From Methylocystis sp. H62 (GTDB lineage: Bacteria > Pseudomonadota > Alphaproteobacteria > Rhizobiales > Beijerinckiaceae), in assembly GCF_015709515.1 (NCBI RefSeq), contig NZ_JADNQZ010000059.1, forward strand, positions 248,001-312,000: a DNA stretch of 64,000 nucleotides. The letters are read 5' to 3'. This document shows positions 36,627 to 46,900 of this stretch, one piece after another. The notes under the pieces were generated by a model. It did no database searches, had not been told where the DNA came from, and saw only the letters and a list, made by a program, of their open reading frames with translations. A program made the translations under genes and the position numbers. Numbering within the stretch: position 1 is the stretch's first letter; each line of letters starts with the position of its first letter.

Positions 36627-38025
36627 ATGCCATCAGGTGGAAAAACGAGCCGGAAACGCCGTTTCTCGCCAGTCCGGCTGGGCGCTCATCATCGCTATAG
36701 GCGTCACGCGCCAGCGCGAAGGGCAGGCCTTCTTCGCGAAGAACAGTCGCGTAGTGAAATTCATGCCCGCGCAGTCGAAATCCGACAGCGCCCAGCGGGT
36801 GGTCTGCCGCGAGTTGCGCCTGCCGATAGCCGAGATGCAATTTGCGCTGGGCGAAACTCGTTTCCAGTTCCAGCAGTCCGGCCATTTCATGAGCCTCGCC
36901 TGCCGCGTCGATCAGCGCGCGGCCAAGAACCATGTAGCCGCCGCATTCGCCATGGAGCCACCCTCTCTGAGCGAAACGCCGCAAGCCCTTCATAAAGCCT
37001 TGCGCCGCCGACAGCCGACCGGCGTGCAGCTCCGGATAGCCGCCCGGCAGCCAGCAGAGATCGCAATCGTCCGGCGGCGCCTCGTCGGCGAGCGGCGAAA
37101 AAAAGCAAAGTTCCGCGCCGGCGTCGCGCCAGCTCTGCGCGAGATGCGGATAGAAGAAGGAAAACGCGTCGTCGCGCGCGACCGCGATGCGCTGCGCGGG
37201 AGGCGGAAGGACCCCCTCCCTGTCCCTCCCCCGCCTGGCGGCGGGAGAGGGGACGCTCACGATGGTTTCGCGTGTTGCTGATGACGTGCGCCGCCTTGCT
37301 CCCTCTCCCGCGAAGCGGGGGAGGGTCGGGGAGGGGGCGGCGCGCGCAGTCTCGGTCACTGCACCCACATCCACATGCGCTTCGATGAAATCCGCAAGCG
37401 CCTCGAGACGTCCGTCGAGCCCCTGGGTTTCGCCGGCCTGAACCAGGCCGAGATGGCGTTCGGGAAGGGAAACCGCCTCGTCGCGGGGCAGCGCGCCAAA
37501 CACCGGGACGCCCAGCGCCTCGATCGCTTCGCCAGCGAGTCTGCGATGACGCTCGGAGCCGACGCGGTTCAGCACGACGCCGGCGACCTTTACGCGCGCG
37601 TCGTGTCCAGCGATCCCGCGAACAATCGCCGCCGCCGTCTGCCCCTGGCCGGAGACGTCATGAACGAGCACGACCGGCCAGCCGAGCAAGGCGGCGACGT
37701 CGGCGGAGGCGCCCACGCCCGCCGCGCCGCCGGGCGCGCCGTCAAAGAGCCCCATCGCGCCTTCGGCGATTACAATGTCAGCGTCCTCGCTCGCCCGCGT
37801 GGCGAGGCGCCCGATCAAATCGGCGTCCATCGCCCATGAATCGAGATTGACGCCCGGTCGGCCGGTGGCCGCCGCGTGAAAGGCAGGGTCGATGTAATCC
37901 GGCCCGCATTTGACCGGGGCGACGCGCAAGCCGCGCCGCATCAGCGCGCGCATCAGGCCGAGCGTCAGCGTCGTCTTGCCCGAGGAGGAGCGCGCGGCGC
38001 CGATCAGCAGGCCAGGCGCGTTCAC
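36625..38025 (-). CDS. cobB: cobyrinic acid a,c-diamide synthase (hydrogenobyrinic acid a,c-diamide synthase), with in-frame repeat insertion
   Basis: A 466-residue amidotransferase that amidates the a and c side chains of hydrogenobyrinic acid using glutamine and ATP. The N-terminal P-loop domain shows [21 protein letters not shown] and [11 protein letters not shown]. The C-terminal class-I glutaminase-type domain has [10 protein letters not shown] and the cysteine in [11 protein letters not shown]. Between them, about 45 residues (region 37208-37342) are encoded by a palindromic repeat, and the frame is kept. The insertion is at the domain linker, so activity may survive. It is the last gene of the operon and overlaps cobM by 4 bp. 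Confidence 0.93.
   Translation of the reverse strand: MNAPGLLIGAARSSSGKTTLTLGLMRALMRRGLRVAPVKCGPDYIDPAFHAAATGRPGVNLDSWAMDADLIGRLATRASEDADIVIAEGAMGLFDGAPGGAAGVGASADVAALLGWPVVLVHDVSGQGQTAAAIVRGIAGHDARVKVAGVVLNRVGSERHRRLAGEAIEALGVPVFGALPRDEAVSLPERHLGLVQAGETQGLDGRLEALADFIEAHVDVGAVTETARAAPSPTLPRFAGEGARRRTSSATRETIVSVPSPAARRGRDREGVLPPPAQRIAVARDDAFSFFYPHLAQSWRDAGAELCFFSPLADEAPPDDCDLCWLPGGYPELHAGRLSAAQGFMKGLRRFAQRGWLHGECGGYMVLGRALIDAAGEAHEMAGLLELETSFAQRKLHLGYRQAQLAADHPLGAVGFRLRGHEFHYATVLREEGLPFALARDAYSDDERPAGLARNGVSGSFFHLMA
37208..37342. repeat. palindromic repeat inserted in frame inside cobB
   Basis: The element opens with CCCCCTCCCTGTCCCTCCCC and a CCGCCTGGCGGCGGGAG palindrome, and closes with CTCCCTCTCCCGCGAAGCGGG and GGGAGGG runs. 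The ends match the intergenic cassettes at 7148 and 10110. It encodes a basic, Pro/Arg/Ser-rich stretch in CobB. Confidence 0.8.
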
Positions 38026-38786
38026 CTTTCGCCTCTTGCCCGAAAGCGCCGATCATAATCGGCGTCGTAAAGCGCGCTTTCCCGGAAATCTTCGCTCGCG
38101 AGCGCCGGTCCGACGAGAATGAGCGCGGTGCGCTCCATCGGCGTCTCGGCGGCGCGCGTTTCGATGTCGGCCAGCGTGCCGCGCACGACGCGCTCATCGG
38201 GCCATGAGGCGCGATAAACGAGGGCCACGGGACAGCCGCCGCCATAATAGGGCGTCAGCTCCTCCACGACCCGCGCCAGAACATGGATCGAGAGATGGAT
38301 CGCGAGCGTCGCGCCGGATTGCGCGAATGTCGCGAGGCTTTCGCGCTCGGGCATCGACGAGGCGCGCCCCGACGTGCGCGTCAGCACCAGCGATTGCGCG
38401 ACTTCGGGCAGCGTGAGTTCGCGCTTCAATGCGGCGCTCGCCGCTGCGAAAGCGGGAACGCCCGGCGTCATTGTGCAAGGAATGCCGAGCGCGTCGAGGC
38501 GGCGCATCTGCTCTCCCACCGCGCTCCAAATCGAGAGATCGCCCGAATGCAGCCGCGCGACGTCCAGGCCGGCATCATGGGCCTGCTGCATTTCTGCGAT
38601 GATGGCGTCGAGCGACAGCGGCGCGGTATCGACGATGCGCGCCCCCGGCGGACAATGCGCCAGCACGCCAGCTGGCACGAGCGAGCCGGCGTAAAGGCAG
38701 ACCGGGCATCGCGCGATGAGATCGCGCCCGCGCAAGGTGAGCAGATCAGCGGCGCCGGGACCGGCGCCGATAAAATGCACGGTCAT
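38022..38786 (-). CDS. cobM: precorrin-4 C11-methyltransferase
   Basis: A 254-residue SAM-dependent methyltransferase that methylates C-11 of precorrin-4. It has the tetrapyrrole methylase fold with [18 protein letters not shown] at the N-terminus, [22 protein letters not shown] and [16 protein letters not shown], the typical CobM blocks. Length equals the family norm. The start at 38786 gives the standard [11 protein letters not shown]; upstream in-frame residues belong to cobE. It overlaps cobE by 4 bp and cobB by 4 bp. Confidence 0.96.
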   Translation of the reverse strand: MTVHFIGAGPGAADLLTLRGRDLIARCPVCLYAGSLVPAGVLAHCPPGARIVDTAPLSLDAIIAEMQQAHDAGLDVARLHSGDLSIWSAVGEQMRRLDALGIPCTMTPGVPAFAAASAALKRELTLPEVAQSLVLTRTSGRASSMPERESLATFAQSGATLAIHLSIHVLARVVEELTPYYGGGCPVALVYRASWPDERVVRGTLADIETRAAETPMERTALILVGPALASEDFRESALYDADYDRRFRARGER

Positions 38787-39187
38787 GAGTTTTCGTCCTC
38801 GGCGCGTCGCGCCAGTGCGCAAGCGGCGACGGGGGTCGTGACGCGCGGCGAGACAAGGCGGCTCCCTGGCCCGGCGCCAACAAGCGCTGCGGCTTCGGCG
38901 ACGCTGCCGACTCCAAACATCGCCTGCACGCGCGGCGAATGGGTCGCCGCCCGCGCCTTGCGGGTCCGCAGCGCCGCGAGCGGCAAAAAGACGAGTTCAA
39001 GCCCAAGTTCGCGCGCCGCCTCGTGCAGACCGGTCTCCTGCGCCTTGCTTTCGAGCGCGCAAAGCTTCGCCTCGTGCAGGTCGACGTTGTGCGTTTGCGC
39101 GACGCGGCGCACGAGTTCGACGATATCGTTCGCGGCGACGCCGCGTCTTGCGCCGAGCCCGAAGGCGTAAAGCGGAGCGTCAGTCAT
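38783..39187 (-). CDS. cobE: CobE/GbiG-C-type cobalamin biosynthesis protein
   Basis: A 134-residue protein resembling the CobE family (also the C-terminal part of CbiG). Features are [36 protein letters not shown] and the [20 protein letters not shown] stretch. CobE is needed for cobalamin synthesis in Pseudomonas denitrificans but its exact step is unclear; CbiG relatives open the delta-lactone of cobalt-precorrin-5A. The start at 39187 follows a repeat-filled gap of 189 bp from cobL, the only large break inside the operon. Confidence 0.85.
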   Translation of the reverse strand: MTDAPLYAFGLGARRGVAANDIVELVRRVAQTHNVDLHEAKLCALESKAQETGLHEAARELGLELVFLPLAALRTRKARAATHSPRVQAMFGVGSVAEAAALVGAGPGSRLVSPRVTTPVAACALARRAEDENS

Positions 39188-39189
39188 AG

Positions 39190-39362
39190 GCGCGCGCCCC
39201 TTCGGGGGAGGGTCGGACCGAAGGTCCGGGGTGAGGAGTATCCATCGACCGAAATTGGCTGCGCCGTTGGACCGAATGATCTTCGCAAAATGAACAAGGA
39301 TGGAAACCTCTCTCCCGGCCCCGCTGCGCGGGGCAGCCCTCTCCATAGGGAGAGGCAGTGCG
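39190..39362. repeat. repeat-filled gap between cobL and cobE
   Basis: This gap contains CGCCCCTTCGGGGGAGGG and GGACCGAAGGTCC palindromes at the left (39190-39225). The right end carries CCTCTCCCGGCCCCGCTGCG with GGGGCAGCCCTCTCC (39310-39355). They belong to the same GC-rich family as the repeats at 7148, 10110, 37208 and 46050. The minus-strand reading frame through it has an in-frame start at 39376 but is unlike a protein. Confidence 0.7.
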
Positions 39363-39376
39363 CGCTGTCGCAACAT

Positions 39377-40579
39377 TCATCTCTTCACCGCGCGCCATTG
39401 CGTGACCGCCATTGCCGGGTCGAGCGCATGGAAGCGGCCGATGGGACGCGCATGCGCGATCTGCAGATGTAATAGCTCGCCGCCCTTGTCGCGATAGGCG
39501 TCGGCGAGCAGCGACTGAGTCTCGATCGTGACGGCGTTGACGACGACGCGTCCGAAATGGGGCAGGGCGTCCCACGCAGCTGCGAGCGTCGCCGCATCGG
39601 CGCCGCCGCCGATGAAGATCGCCCGCGGCGTGTCGAGTTCGGCGAGCGCTTGCGGCGCTTCGCCCGCGACGACGCGCAGATCCGGGACGCCGAGCCACAG
39701 CGCGTTGCGCGCGATGCGCGCCGCGCGCGTAGCGTCCCGCTCGATGGCGATGGCGCGGTTTGCGGGATCGCTCAGCATCCATTCGATGGCGACGGAGCCG
39801 GCGCCGGCGCCGACGTCCCACAGTAATTCGCCCTTGCGCGGCGCGAGCGCGGAGAGCGTCACGGCGCGGATGTCGCGCTTGGTGAGCTGCCCGTCATGTT
39901 CGTACCACTCGTCAGGCAGGCCCGGCGCAAGCGGAATCACCGCTGCGTCTCCGCCGGCGTCAACTTGGATGGCGACCGTGTTGAGCGTCGCAATGTCATT
40001 GAGCGCGAAGGCGTCGGCGCGCGCGTCGCGGACGCGCTCATGTGGACCGCCGAGCCGCTCGAGCACATGGAGGCGCGAGCCGCCCATGCCGCGCGCCACG
40101 AGATGGCGGGCAAGGCGCGCAGGCGTCGACTCGTCCCAGGAGAGCGCGATGATCTTTGCGCGCGGCTGCAGATGCGGCGTCGCACGCTCAAAGGCGCGGC
40201 CGTGCAGTGAAAGCAGCGCGCAATCCTGCAGGCTCCATTTGAGCCGCGCGGCCGCGAGTGAAAAAGCCGAGGGCGCCGGAACGCAGAAAATTTCGTCAGG
40301 CGCGACGTGGCGCGCGATGAGATCGCCGACGCCGTAGAAGAAGGGATCGCCTGAGGCGAGAACCACCGTGGGCTTGCCGCGCTGGGCGAGAATGCGCGGC
40401 AAGGCCTCGGAGAGCGGCGAGGGCCACTGCAGGCGCTCCGCCGGCGCGTCGATCATCGCGAGATGGCGCGCGCCGCCGACGATCACCGAGGCTTGCGCGA
40501 CGAGCGCGCGCGCCGCCGGCGTCAACGCCTCGGCGCCGTCTTCGCCGAGGCCGATCAGCGACAGCCATGGCGCGTTCAT
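39377..40579 (-). CDS. cobL: precorrin-6Y C5,15-methyltransferase (decarboxylating)
   Basis: A 400-residue fusion of two methyltransferases, as in P. denitrificans CobL. The N-terminal CbiE-like domain (about 1-200) has LIGLGEDGAEALTPAARALV. The C-terminal CbiT-like Rossmann domain (about 215-400) has LLWDVGAGAGSVAIEWML (SAM-binding glycine motif) and the later AIFIGGGAD. Together they methylate C-5 and C-15 and remove the C-12 acetate carboxyl, giving precorrin-8X. It overlaps cobJ by 4 bp. Confidence 0.95.
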   Translation of the reverse strand: MNAPWLSLIGLGEDGAEALTPAARALVAQASVIVGGARHLAMIDAPAERLQWPSPLSEALPRILAQRGKPTVVLASGDPFFYGVGDLIARHVAPDEIFCVPAPSAFSLAAARLKWSLQDCALLSLHGRAFERATPHLQPRAKIIALSWDESTPARLARHLVARGMGGSRLHVLERLGGPHERVRDARADAFALNDIATLNTVAIQVDAGGDAAVIPLAPGLPDEWYEHDGQLTKRDIRAVTLSALAPRKGELLWDVGAGAGSVAIEWMLSDPANRAIAIERDATRAARIARNALWLGVPDLRVVAGEAPQALAELDTPRAIFIGGGADAATLAAAWDALPHFGRVVVNAVTIETQSLLADAYRDKGGELLHLQIAHARPIGRFHALDPAMAVTQWRAVKR

Positions 40580-41328
40580 GTCGCCTTCCGTGACGTATAG
40601 ACCCAGTCGCGCGCGCGATCGCGCGAAATGCGGCGCGTGCCGCTCGCGCCGATAACGACAAGCGTCGACATGTCGACCTTGTCGCCCTCGGCTTCATCAA
40701 GTCGCGTCAGAATGATCTCCTCATTCTCGCGGCCGACGGATTTCGCGAGGCCGACGAAAGTCTCGCCGGGAAGATGACGACGCAGCAGCGCAAAGGCGTC
40801 GTCGATGCGCGTCGGTCGCGCGCGGGACGCGGGATTATATAACGCGATGACAAAGTCGCCTTGAGCGGCATGTTCCAGCCGCTTGGCGATGACGTCCCAC
40901 GGCTTGAGATTGTCAGAGAGCGAGATCGCGCAAAAGTCATGGCCGAGCGGCGCGCCGAGCCGCGCCGCCGCCGCCTGCATCGCCGAGACGCCGGGCAGCA
41001 CGCGAATATCGAGATCGCGCCACTCCCGCGGGCCGCAATCGACCGCTTCGAACACCGCCGCAGCCATCGCGAAGACGCCGGGATCGCCGCCGGAGACGAC
41101 GGCCACGCGGCGGCCCTGCGCGGCGCGCGCCAGCGCCTCCTGCGCGCGGTCGATCTCGACGCGGTTGTCGCTTGCAAGCCGCGTCTGCCCCGCGCGCTCA
41201 GCGACGCGCGCGACGTAAGGCGCATAACCGATAATGTCCTGCGCCTCGTCGAGCGCCGCCTGCGCCTCGTGAGTCAGCCATCGCGCGTCGGCCGGGCCAA
41301 GGCCGACGATGTCAAGCGCGCCGCTCAA
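40576..41328 (-). CDS. cobJ: precorrin-3B C17-methyltransferase
   Basis: A 250-residue tetrapyrrole methyltransferase that adds a methyl at C-17 and contracts the ring. Motifs are LDIVGLGPADARWLTHEAQAAL, IIGYAPYV, VVSGGDPGVFAMAAAVFE, VLPGVSAMQAAAARLGAPLGHDFCAISLSD and VIALYNPASRAR, the full CobJ set. The size is normal. It overlaps cobI and cobL by 4 bp each, showing tight translational coupling. Confidence 0.96.
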   Translation of the reverse strand: MSGALDIVGLGPADARWLTHEAQAALDEAQDIIGYAPYVARVAERAGQTRLASDNRVEIDRAQEALARAAQGRRVAVVSGGDPGVFAMAAAVFEAVDCGPREWRDLDIRVLPGVSAMQAAAARLGAPLGHDFCAISLSDNLKPWDVIAKRLEHAAQGDFVIALYNPASRARPTRIDDAFALLRRHLPGETFVGLAKSVGRENEEIILTRLDEAEGDKVDMSTLVVIGASGTRRISRDRARDWVYTSRKAT

Positions 41329-42089
41329 GGGCGCCGGCCTCGTCCCGGAACAAGCGCCATCGAGAAATAGGGCGCGTCATCGTCGCGCTTGTCGGCGAAG
41401 CGCATGATCTTTTCGCCAGGCATCGCGCCGCGTTCGACATAGATCGCGCGATCGATGACGCCGGCGCGAGTCATGGCGCGGCGCAGCTTGGCGAAATTGC
41501 CGCCAAGCTTCATCACCACCGCGGCGTCGGTCTCCGCGAGGCGTGACGCAAGCCTGTCTTCATCGAGCGTCGCCGGCAGAACGGTGAGAATGTCGTCGCC
41601 CCAGGCCATCGGCTGGCGCGCCGCGGCGAAACATCCCGACATGCCGGAGACGCCGGCGCAAATCTCGACGCGAAAACGCGCGTCAAGCCGCGCGAACATA
41701 TGCATGAAGGAGCCGTAGAGCAGCGGATCGCCTTCGCAGAGCAGCGTTACGTCGCGTCCGGCTTCGAGCTCGGCGCGAATGCGCATCACGCAATCTTCAT
41801 AGAAGCGCTGAAGCGACGAGACATATTCCGGTTGATCGAAAGGAATCTCCGTTGTCACCGGATAGAGCAGCGCAATCTCTTCGCAACCCGGCGCGAGATA
41901 AGGCGCGGCGATGGCGCGCGCGTGACTCGCGCGGCCGCGCTTGGCGAAAAAAGCGACGACGTTCGCCGCGCCGATCAGACGCGCAGCCTTCACCGTCACA
42001 AGCTCCGGATCGCCAGGACCGAGTCCGACGCCGATCAGCGCGCCGAGCGTCGCGACGCCTTCATGCGATGTCGAGGCGAGCGCGTTCAT
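41325..42089 (-). CDS. cobI: precorrin-2 C20-methyltransferase
   Basis: A 254-residue methyltransferase that methylates C-20 of precorrin-2, the branch point that commits the tetrapyrrole to the corrin route. It shows GVGLGPGDPELVTVKAARLI, FFAKRGRASHARAIA, LLCEGDPLLYGSFMHMFARL and EICAGVSGMSGCFAAARQPM. All are CobI/CbiL hallmarks. It overlaps cobH and cobJ by 4 bp. Confidence 0.96.
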   Translation of the reverse strand: MNALASTSHEGVATLGALIGVGLGPGDPELVTVKAARLIGAANVVAFFAKRGRASHARAIAAPYLAPGCEEIALLYPVTTEIPFDQPEYVSSLQRFYEDCVMRIRAELEAGRDVTLLCEGDPLLYGSFMHMFARLDARFRVEICAGVSGMSGCFAAARQPMAWGDDILTVLPATLDEDRLASRLAETDAAVVMKLGGNFAKLRRAMTRAGVIDRAIYVERGAMPGEKIMRFADKRDDDAPYFSMALVPGRGRRP

Positions 42090-42718
42090 TCCTGCTCGCT
42101 CGCCAGCGCATTGATGGCGGCGGCGGCCATGGCGCTGCCGCCCTTCCGGCCTTTCACGATTACGAAGGGGACGCGGCCGTATTCGCGCAGCGCGTCCTTC
42201 GATTCCGCCGCGCCGACGAAGCCGACCGGCATGCCGATGATGGCGGCCGGCGGCGGCGCGCCTTCGTCAATCATCTCGAGGAGACGGAACAGCGCGGTGG
42301 GCGCATTGCCGATCGCGACCAATGCGCCATCCAGCCGGTTGCGCCACAGCTCCAGCGCCGCGGCGCTGCGCGTGGTGCCGATCTCGGCGGCGAGCGCCGG
42401 CACGCGCGGCTCGAGCAGCGTGCAGACCACCTGGTTTTCCGCCGGCAGACGCGAACGGGTGACGCCATGCGCGACCATGTTGGAGTCGCAGAGGATCGGC
42501 GCGCCCTTCTGCAGCGCGTCACGCGCCGCCGCAACAAAGTCCGGCGAGAACTCGATGTCGTCAGAAAGCTCCACCATGCCGCAGGCGTGGATCATGCGCA
42601 CGGCGATCTTTTCCTGCTCCGGCGTGAAACGCGATAGATTCGACTCGGCGCGAATGGTCGCAAACGAACGCGCGTAAATCTGCGCGCCTTCGTGGATATA
42701 GTCGAAACGGCGGCTCAT
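42086..42718 (-). CDS. cobH: precorrin-8X methylmutase
   Basis: A 210-residue mutase that moves the methyl from C-11 to C-12, giving hydrogenobyrinic acid. The catalytic histidine is in RMIHACGMVELSDDIEFSPDF at about residue 49. The DSNMVAHGVTRSRLP and IGMPVGFVGAAESK segments are typical. The size fits the family. 4-bp overlaps with cobG and cobI. Confidence 0.96.
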   Translation of the reverse strand: MSRRFDYIHEGAQIYARSFATIRAESNLSRFTPEQEKIAVRMIHACGMVELSDDIEFSPDFVAAARDALQKGAPILCDSNMVAHGVTRSRLPAENQVVCTLLEPRVPALAAEIGTTRSAAALELWRNRLDGALVAIGNAPTALFRLLEMIDEGAPPPAAIIGMPVGFVGAAESKDALREYGRVPFVIVKGRKGGSAMAAAAINALASEQE

Positions 42719-43995
42719 TGCGTCCGACCGTTTGCGCGCGCGGAGAGTTCGCGCATCACCGCCTCGAAGGTCAGCGATCTGAAGCGCGGCGCGCCGTCGG
42801 CGCCGGCGTTCTCGATAAGATCGAACCCTTCAGCGCAGGCAAGCAGCGTGATCGGCGAGGCGCTTTGCCGGGCGCAGCCTTTTGCGCAGCCCGAAAGATG
42901 AAGGCCAACGCCGTCAGCGCCACCGATCATCTGCGCAAGCGGCGCGAGATCCATCACATGCGCGCGGGTCTCCGCGTTCGCCTGCGGACATTCCGGCGCG
43001 CCGGGACAAGCGATGACGGCAAGGCGCGTGTCGTCGGCCGACGTGATGAGGTCATGGTCTTGCGCGCGCGCGACGATGCGTCGCGCGTTGTCTTCATCGA
43101 GCGTGACGATCAGCAAGGCGCGCCAGGGCGTGAGGCGCAGTTCGCCTGTTCCCTCGCTTTGTGCAAGATCGGCCACGGCGGCGAGTTCATCTGCGCGCCA
43201 GCGGCCGAAGGGCGCGCCGACGCCGGCGAAAGCCTGCGCGCCGCAGCGTTGCGCGCCAAAAATATGCGCACGGGATGCGGGCGCGGGCGCTTCCCTGGAG
43301 ACGCGCATGACGAGTCCAGCCGCACGCGCCAGCGCGTCGGCGCCGAGCGCCTCAACCAGCGTGCGGACGCGCCTGAAGCTATTTGCATGACGGTCGCGCA
43401 GCTCCACGAAGGCGCGTGCAAAGCGCAACGCCACGTCGAGCGCGTCATCGGTCGCGACGACGACGGCGCGATTGGAAACGCCAGCGATGCGAATTGCGAC
43501 GCCGCCGTTTGTAATCGCTTCGATCCGAATGTCGGCTTCGACGTCGGCGATCGACAGCGCGCCGCCATCATCCAGAAGAAACAGAAATTTCGGCGGGAGC
43601 GCGCGCAGCGCCGCGTCGCGCTGCAATTCCGCAGCAAGCTCCACAGCCATGGCGTTGGCGTCGAAAACGCCGGCGACGAGCCCGGCGAGCGGCGATGCAA
43701 TGACGTTCGTCACGCGTTCGGCGTCGGCGCTGGGCGCGAGCATGCCGATCGCCTCGAGGCCGCGCAGGGCTTCGGCGATCGTCGCCTCGCTGATCCCGCG
43801 CAGCTGCAATTGCGCGCGCTGCGAGAGATCAATCAGCCCATTGCCGCAGTTGTCCGCAATTCTCGCGATCTCACGCGCCTGCGCCGCGCTCATGCGAGAG
43901 CCGACCGCCTTGGCGCGGATCAGCAAACCGTCGCCGCTCGGCATCGGCGCGAAGGCTCCGGGACACCAGCCTTTGATCTCAGGCCTCGGCTGCAA
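42715..43995 (-). CDS. cobG: precorrin-3B synthase (aerobic monooxygenase)
   Basis: A 426-residue Fe-S flavin-free oxygenase related to sulfite/nitrite reductases. It uses O2 to make precorrin-3B, so its presence marks the oxygen-dependent pathway. The 4Fe-4S/siroheme-type cysteines are in VIACPGAPECPQA and HLSGCAKGCARQS near residues 330-385. The N-terminal CPGAF and MPSGDGLLIRAK pattern is also typical. It overlaps cobN by 17 bp and cobH by 4 bp. Confidence 0.95.
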   Translation of the reverse strand: MQPRPEIKGWCPGAFAPMPSGDGLLIRAKAVGSRMSAAQAREIARIADNCGNGLIDLSQRAQLQLRGISEATIAEALRGLEAIGMLAPSADAERVTNVIASPLAGLVAGVFDANAMAVELAAELQRDAALRALPPKFLFLLDDGGALSIADVEADIRIEAITNGGVAIRIAGVSNRAVVVATDDALDVALRFARAFVELRDRHANSFRRVRTLVEALGADALARAAGLVMRVSREAPAPASRAHIFGAQRCGAQAFAGVGAPFGRWRADELAAVADLAQSEGTGELRLTPWRALLIVTLDEDNARRIVARAQDHDLITSADDTRLAVIACPGAPECPQANAETRAHVMDLAPLAQMIGGADGVGLHLSGCAKGCARQSASPITLLACAEGFDLIENAGADGAPRFRSLTFEAVMRELSARANGRTQ

Positions 43996-46900
43996 GACGC
44001 CCTCCCTCTTGGCGTTCGATATCGCTTAAGGCGCCGCGCACGCTGTTGCGTTGCGTCTTCCACAAGCCGCGCGCGAGCGCTTCGCTAAAAACCCGTGCGA
44101 TTGCGGTGAGCGCGCGGGGATTTTCCATGGCGAGAAAAACCCGTGTCGCATCATCGCCTAAGGTGGCGTCAAAAGCGAGATCGAATTGCGCATCGCTAAT
44201 GAGGCCGCTCGTCGCGGCGAAAGCATAGAGATTGTCTATCGTCTCGGCGATTTCGCCGGCGCCGCGGTGGCCGTGCCGCTTCTGGCCTTGCAGCCATTGC
44301 GGATTGGCGAGCCGCATGCGCAGGACGCGCGCGATTTCGTCTTTCAGAGCGTGCGGCCGTAACCGTTCCGGCCGCGTCGCATCGATATGCACCAAATCGG
44401 CGTCGCCGCCAAGCATGGCGTTGGCGGCGGCAAAGCCCCCTTCGTAGTCGGCGAAGGCGGGTCCGATCAGAACGTCGACTTCGGCCATGTCTTGCACATG
44501 GACATGCGCATCGGCGCCCGCGACGCGCGCGCTGAACGCCGCGACGGCCTCATTGCTTTCGCCCGCGCGATTAAAGGCGTGACCTGCGGCGCCAAGATAG
44601 GCGCGTGCAAGATCGTCGCGGTTCGACCACTCGCCACGCAGAACGCGATCGCTCACGCCAAGCCCGTAAGCGCCGTCAGCGGCGCCGAAGACGCGGCGCA
44701 GATCGTCCGCCGCTTTCAACGGATTGATTTCAGCGTCTTCATCGCGCGCGGCGACCGCGCGCACGGCGTCGTCGAACAGCGCGATGAGATTTCCGAACAT
44801 GTCGCGGAACAGCCCCGAGACCTGCAGCGTCACGTCGACGCGCGGAAACTCGAGCCGCGCCTGCGGCAGAATTTCAAAGCCGATGACGCGCGCGCTCGCC
44901 GCATCCCAGCGCGGCGCGACGCCAAGAAGCGCGAGCGCTTGCGCGAAATCCTCGCCGCCGGTGCGGATCGTCGCGCTGCCCCACAGGTCGAGCATGATGC
45001 GGCGCGGGAATTCGCCATGCAGTTGCGCGTGGCGCGTCATCACCTCGGCGGCGGCGCGTCGGCCAATGTCATAGGCCGTTTGCGTGGGCGCATGGCGCGG
45101 ATCGATGCAATAAAGATTGCGTCCCGTCGGCAGAACGTCGGCGCGCCCGCGCGACGGCGCGCCCGCCGGGCCTGGCTCGACGAAGCGGCCCGCAAGCGCG
45201 GCCACAAGCGCCTCGCGTTCGGCGCGCGCGCAGGCGCCCCGCGCAGGATCGACGTCGGAATTTTCTTCGGCGCGCCCGAAGACATGCAGCCCGTCGCCGA
45301 TGCGCATGTCCTTCAGGTCGCACATCCAGGCGTCGAGCCGCGTCAAGGTTTCGGCGATGTCCATCTCGCGCGAGACGCCGCATTCCGCGGCAAGACCGCT
45401 GCGTTCGGCTTCGTCGATGATGGCGCCGGCGACGAGCCGCGCGCGGCGCGCGTCGAGCGCGCTTGCCGTCGCATATTCGTCGAGCAGCGTTTCGACTGTC
45501 GCCGCCGCGTCGAAGAGTTCCGCGTCGACGAGCGGCGGGGTCAGATGGCCGATGGTCACGGCGCATGTGCGGCGCTTCGCCTGCGCGGCTTCGCCGGGAT
45601 CATTGACGATGAACGGATAGATCAGCGGCGTCGGGCCGAGCACGGCTTCCGGCGCGCACGCCTCGGACAGCATGACCGATTTGCCGGGAAGCCATTCGAG
45701 CGTGCCATGCGCGCCAAGATGAATGAGCGCGTCGATCCTTCGCTGATGCCGCAGCCAGAGATAAAAGGCGACATAGGCGTGACGCGGCGGGCGTTGAATG
45801 TCGTGATAGGACTCGTAACGCTCCGTGCGCGCGCCGCGATCGGGCTGCAGCGCGATGATGAGCTTGCCGGCTTCGAGACAGGAAAAGCGGAAGGCGCTGT
45901 CGACGACGGCAGGATCATCCTGCGGCGCGCCCCATGCGGCGTTGACGCTCGCGACGAAGGAGGCGGGCAGGGTCGAGAGCAACGCCCGATAGTCGGCAAG
46001 CGGGAAACTGACAACGAACTTCTGGTCTTCAAGGCATCGCAACAAAGATAATGCGCGCACCTTCTCCCGCTGGCGGGAGAAGGTGTCGTCGCGGAGCGAC
46101 GACGGATGAGGGCCCTCACCCGACCTTGCTTCGCAAGGCCACCCTCTCCCGCCCGCGGGAGAGGGGAGCGCGTTGTCGGCGTCATTGCCAACGTCATATC
46201 CCGCATCGATCAACGCCAAGACGATCTCATGCACGCTCGCCTCAGCATCGAGGCCGATGGCGTAGCCGCCACGGCCGCGCCGCGCCGGATAATCCGAGAG
46301 AATGAGCGCGAGGCTTTTTTCCGCGTTGGGTTTGCGGCGCAGCCGCGCCCAGTTCAATGCGAGATTCGCGACGAAATCGATGCGCGAGGGTTCCGGCGCG
46401 TGGCGCGTTTCGCTGAATTCCGCCGCAAGACGCAGCTGCGCTTCCTCCTTGAAGGAAATCGCGCGCGTAAAAATGCGTCCGTCAACTTCAGGCAAGACGA
46501 CATTCATCGCGAGATCGGCGCCGTTCGCGCCGCGCGTTGAGCCTTCCCACGCATCGCGCGAAGACGTTGCGAGCGCGAGTTGCAGCACCGGCGCGTCCGC
46601 GCCATCGAGCACGCTTCCCGCATCGCGCCGCGCCGAAAAAGCCGTGGCGTTGAGAATGACGTCTGGCGCGAACGCCTCAAGCGCGCGCGAAACGAAAGCT
46701 TCGCTTTCCGCCTCTTTCAGGCTCGCCACATAAACCGCCTCGACCGCAAACCCCCGCTCAGCCAGCGCATCGGCGAGCGCGATGATCGGCGCGACGTCGT
46801 CGGCGAGGAACATGGCGCGATAGAAGACGATCGTCGCGCGCAATTCGCCGTCGGCGCGGCAAGCGGATTGGAATTTCCCGGCGCTGGCGGCGGGAGCGCT

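Noticed and set aside
39188-39376. N-terminal extension of cobE through the repeats
   Set aside because: The frame is open, but CobE starts normally at 39187, so the repeat is intergenic here, unlike in cobB and cobN.
44387-46051. 554-codon plus-strand open frame opposite cobN
   Set aside because: Antisense shadow of cobN; low-complexity Arg/Ala composition and no recognisable domain.
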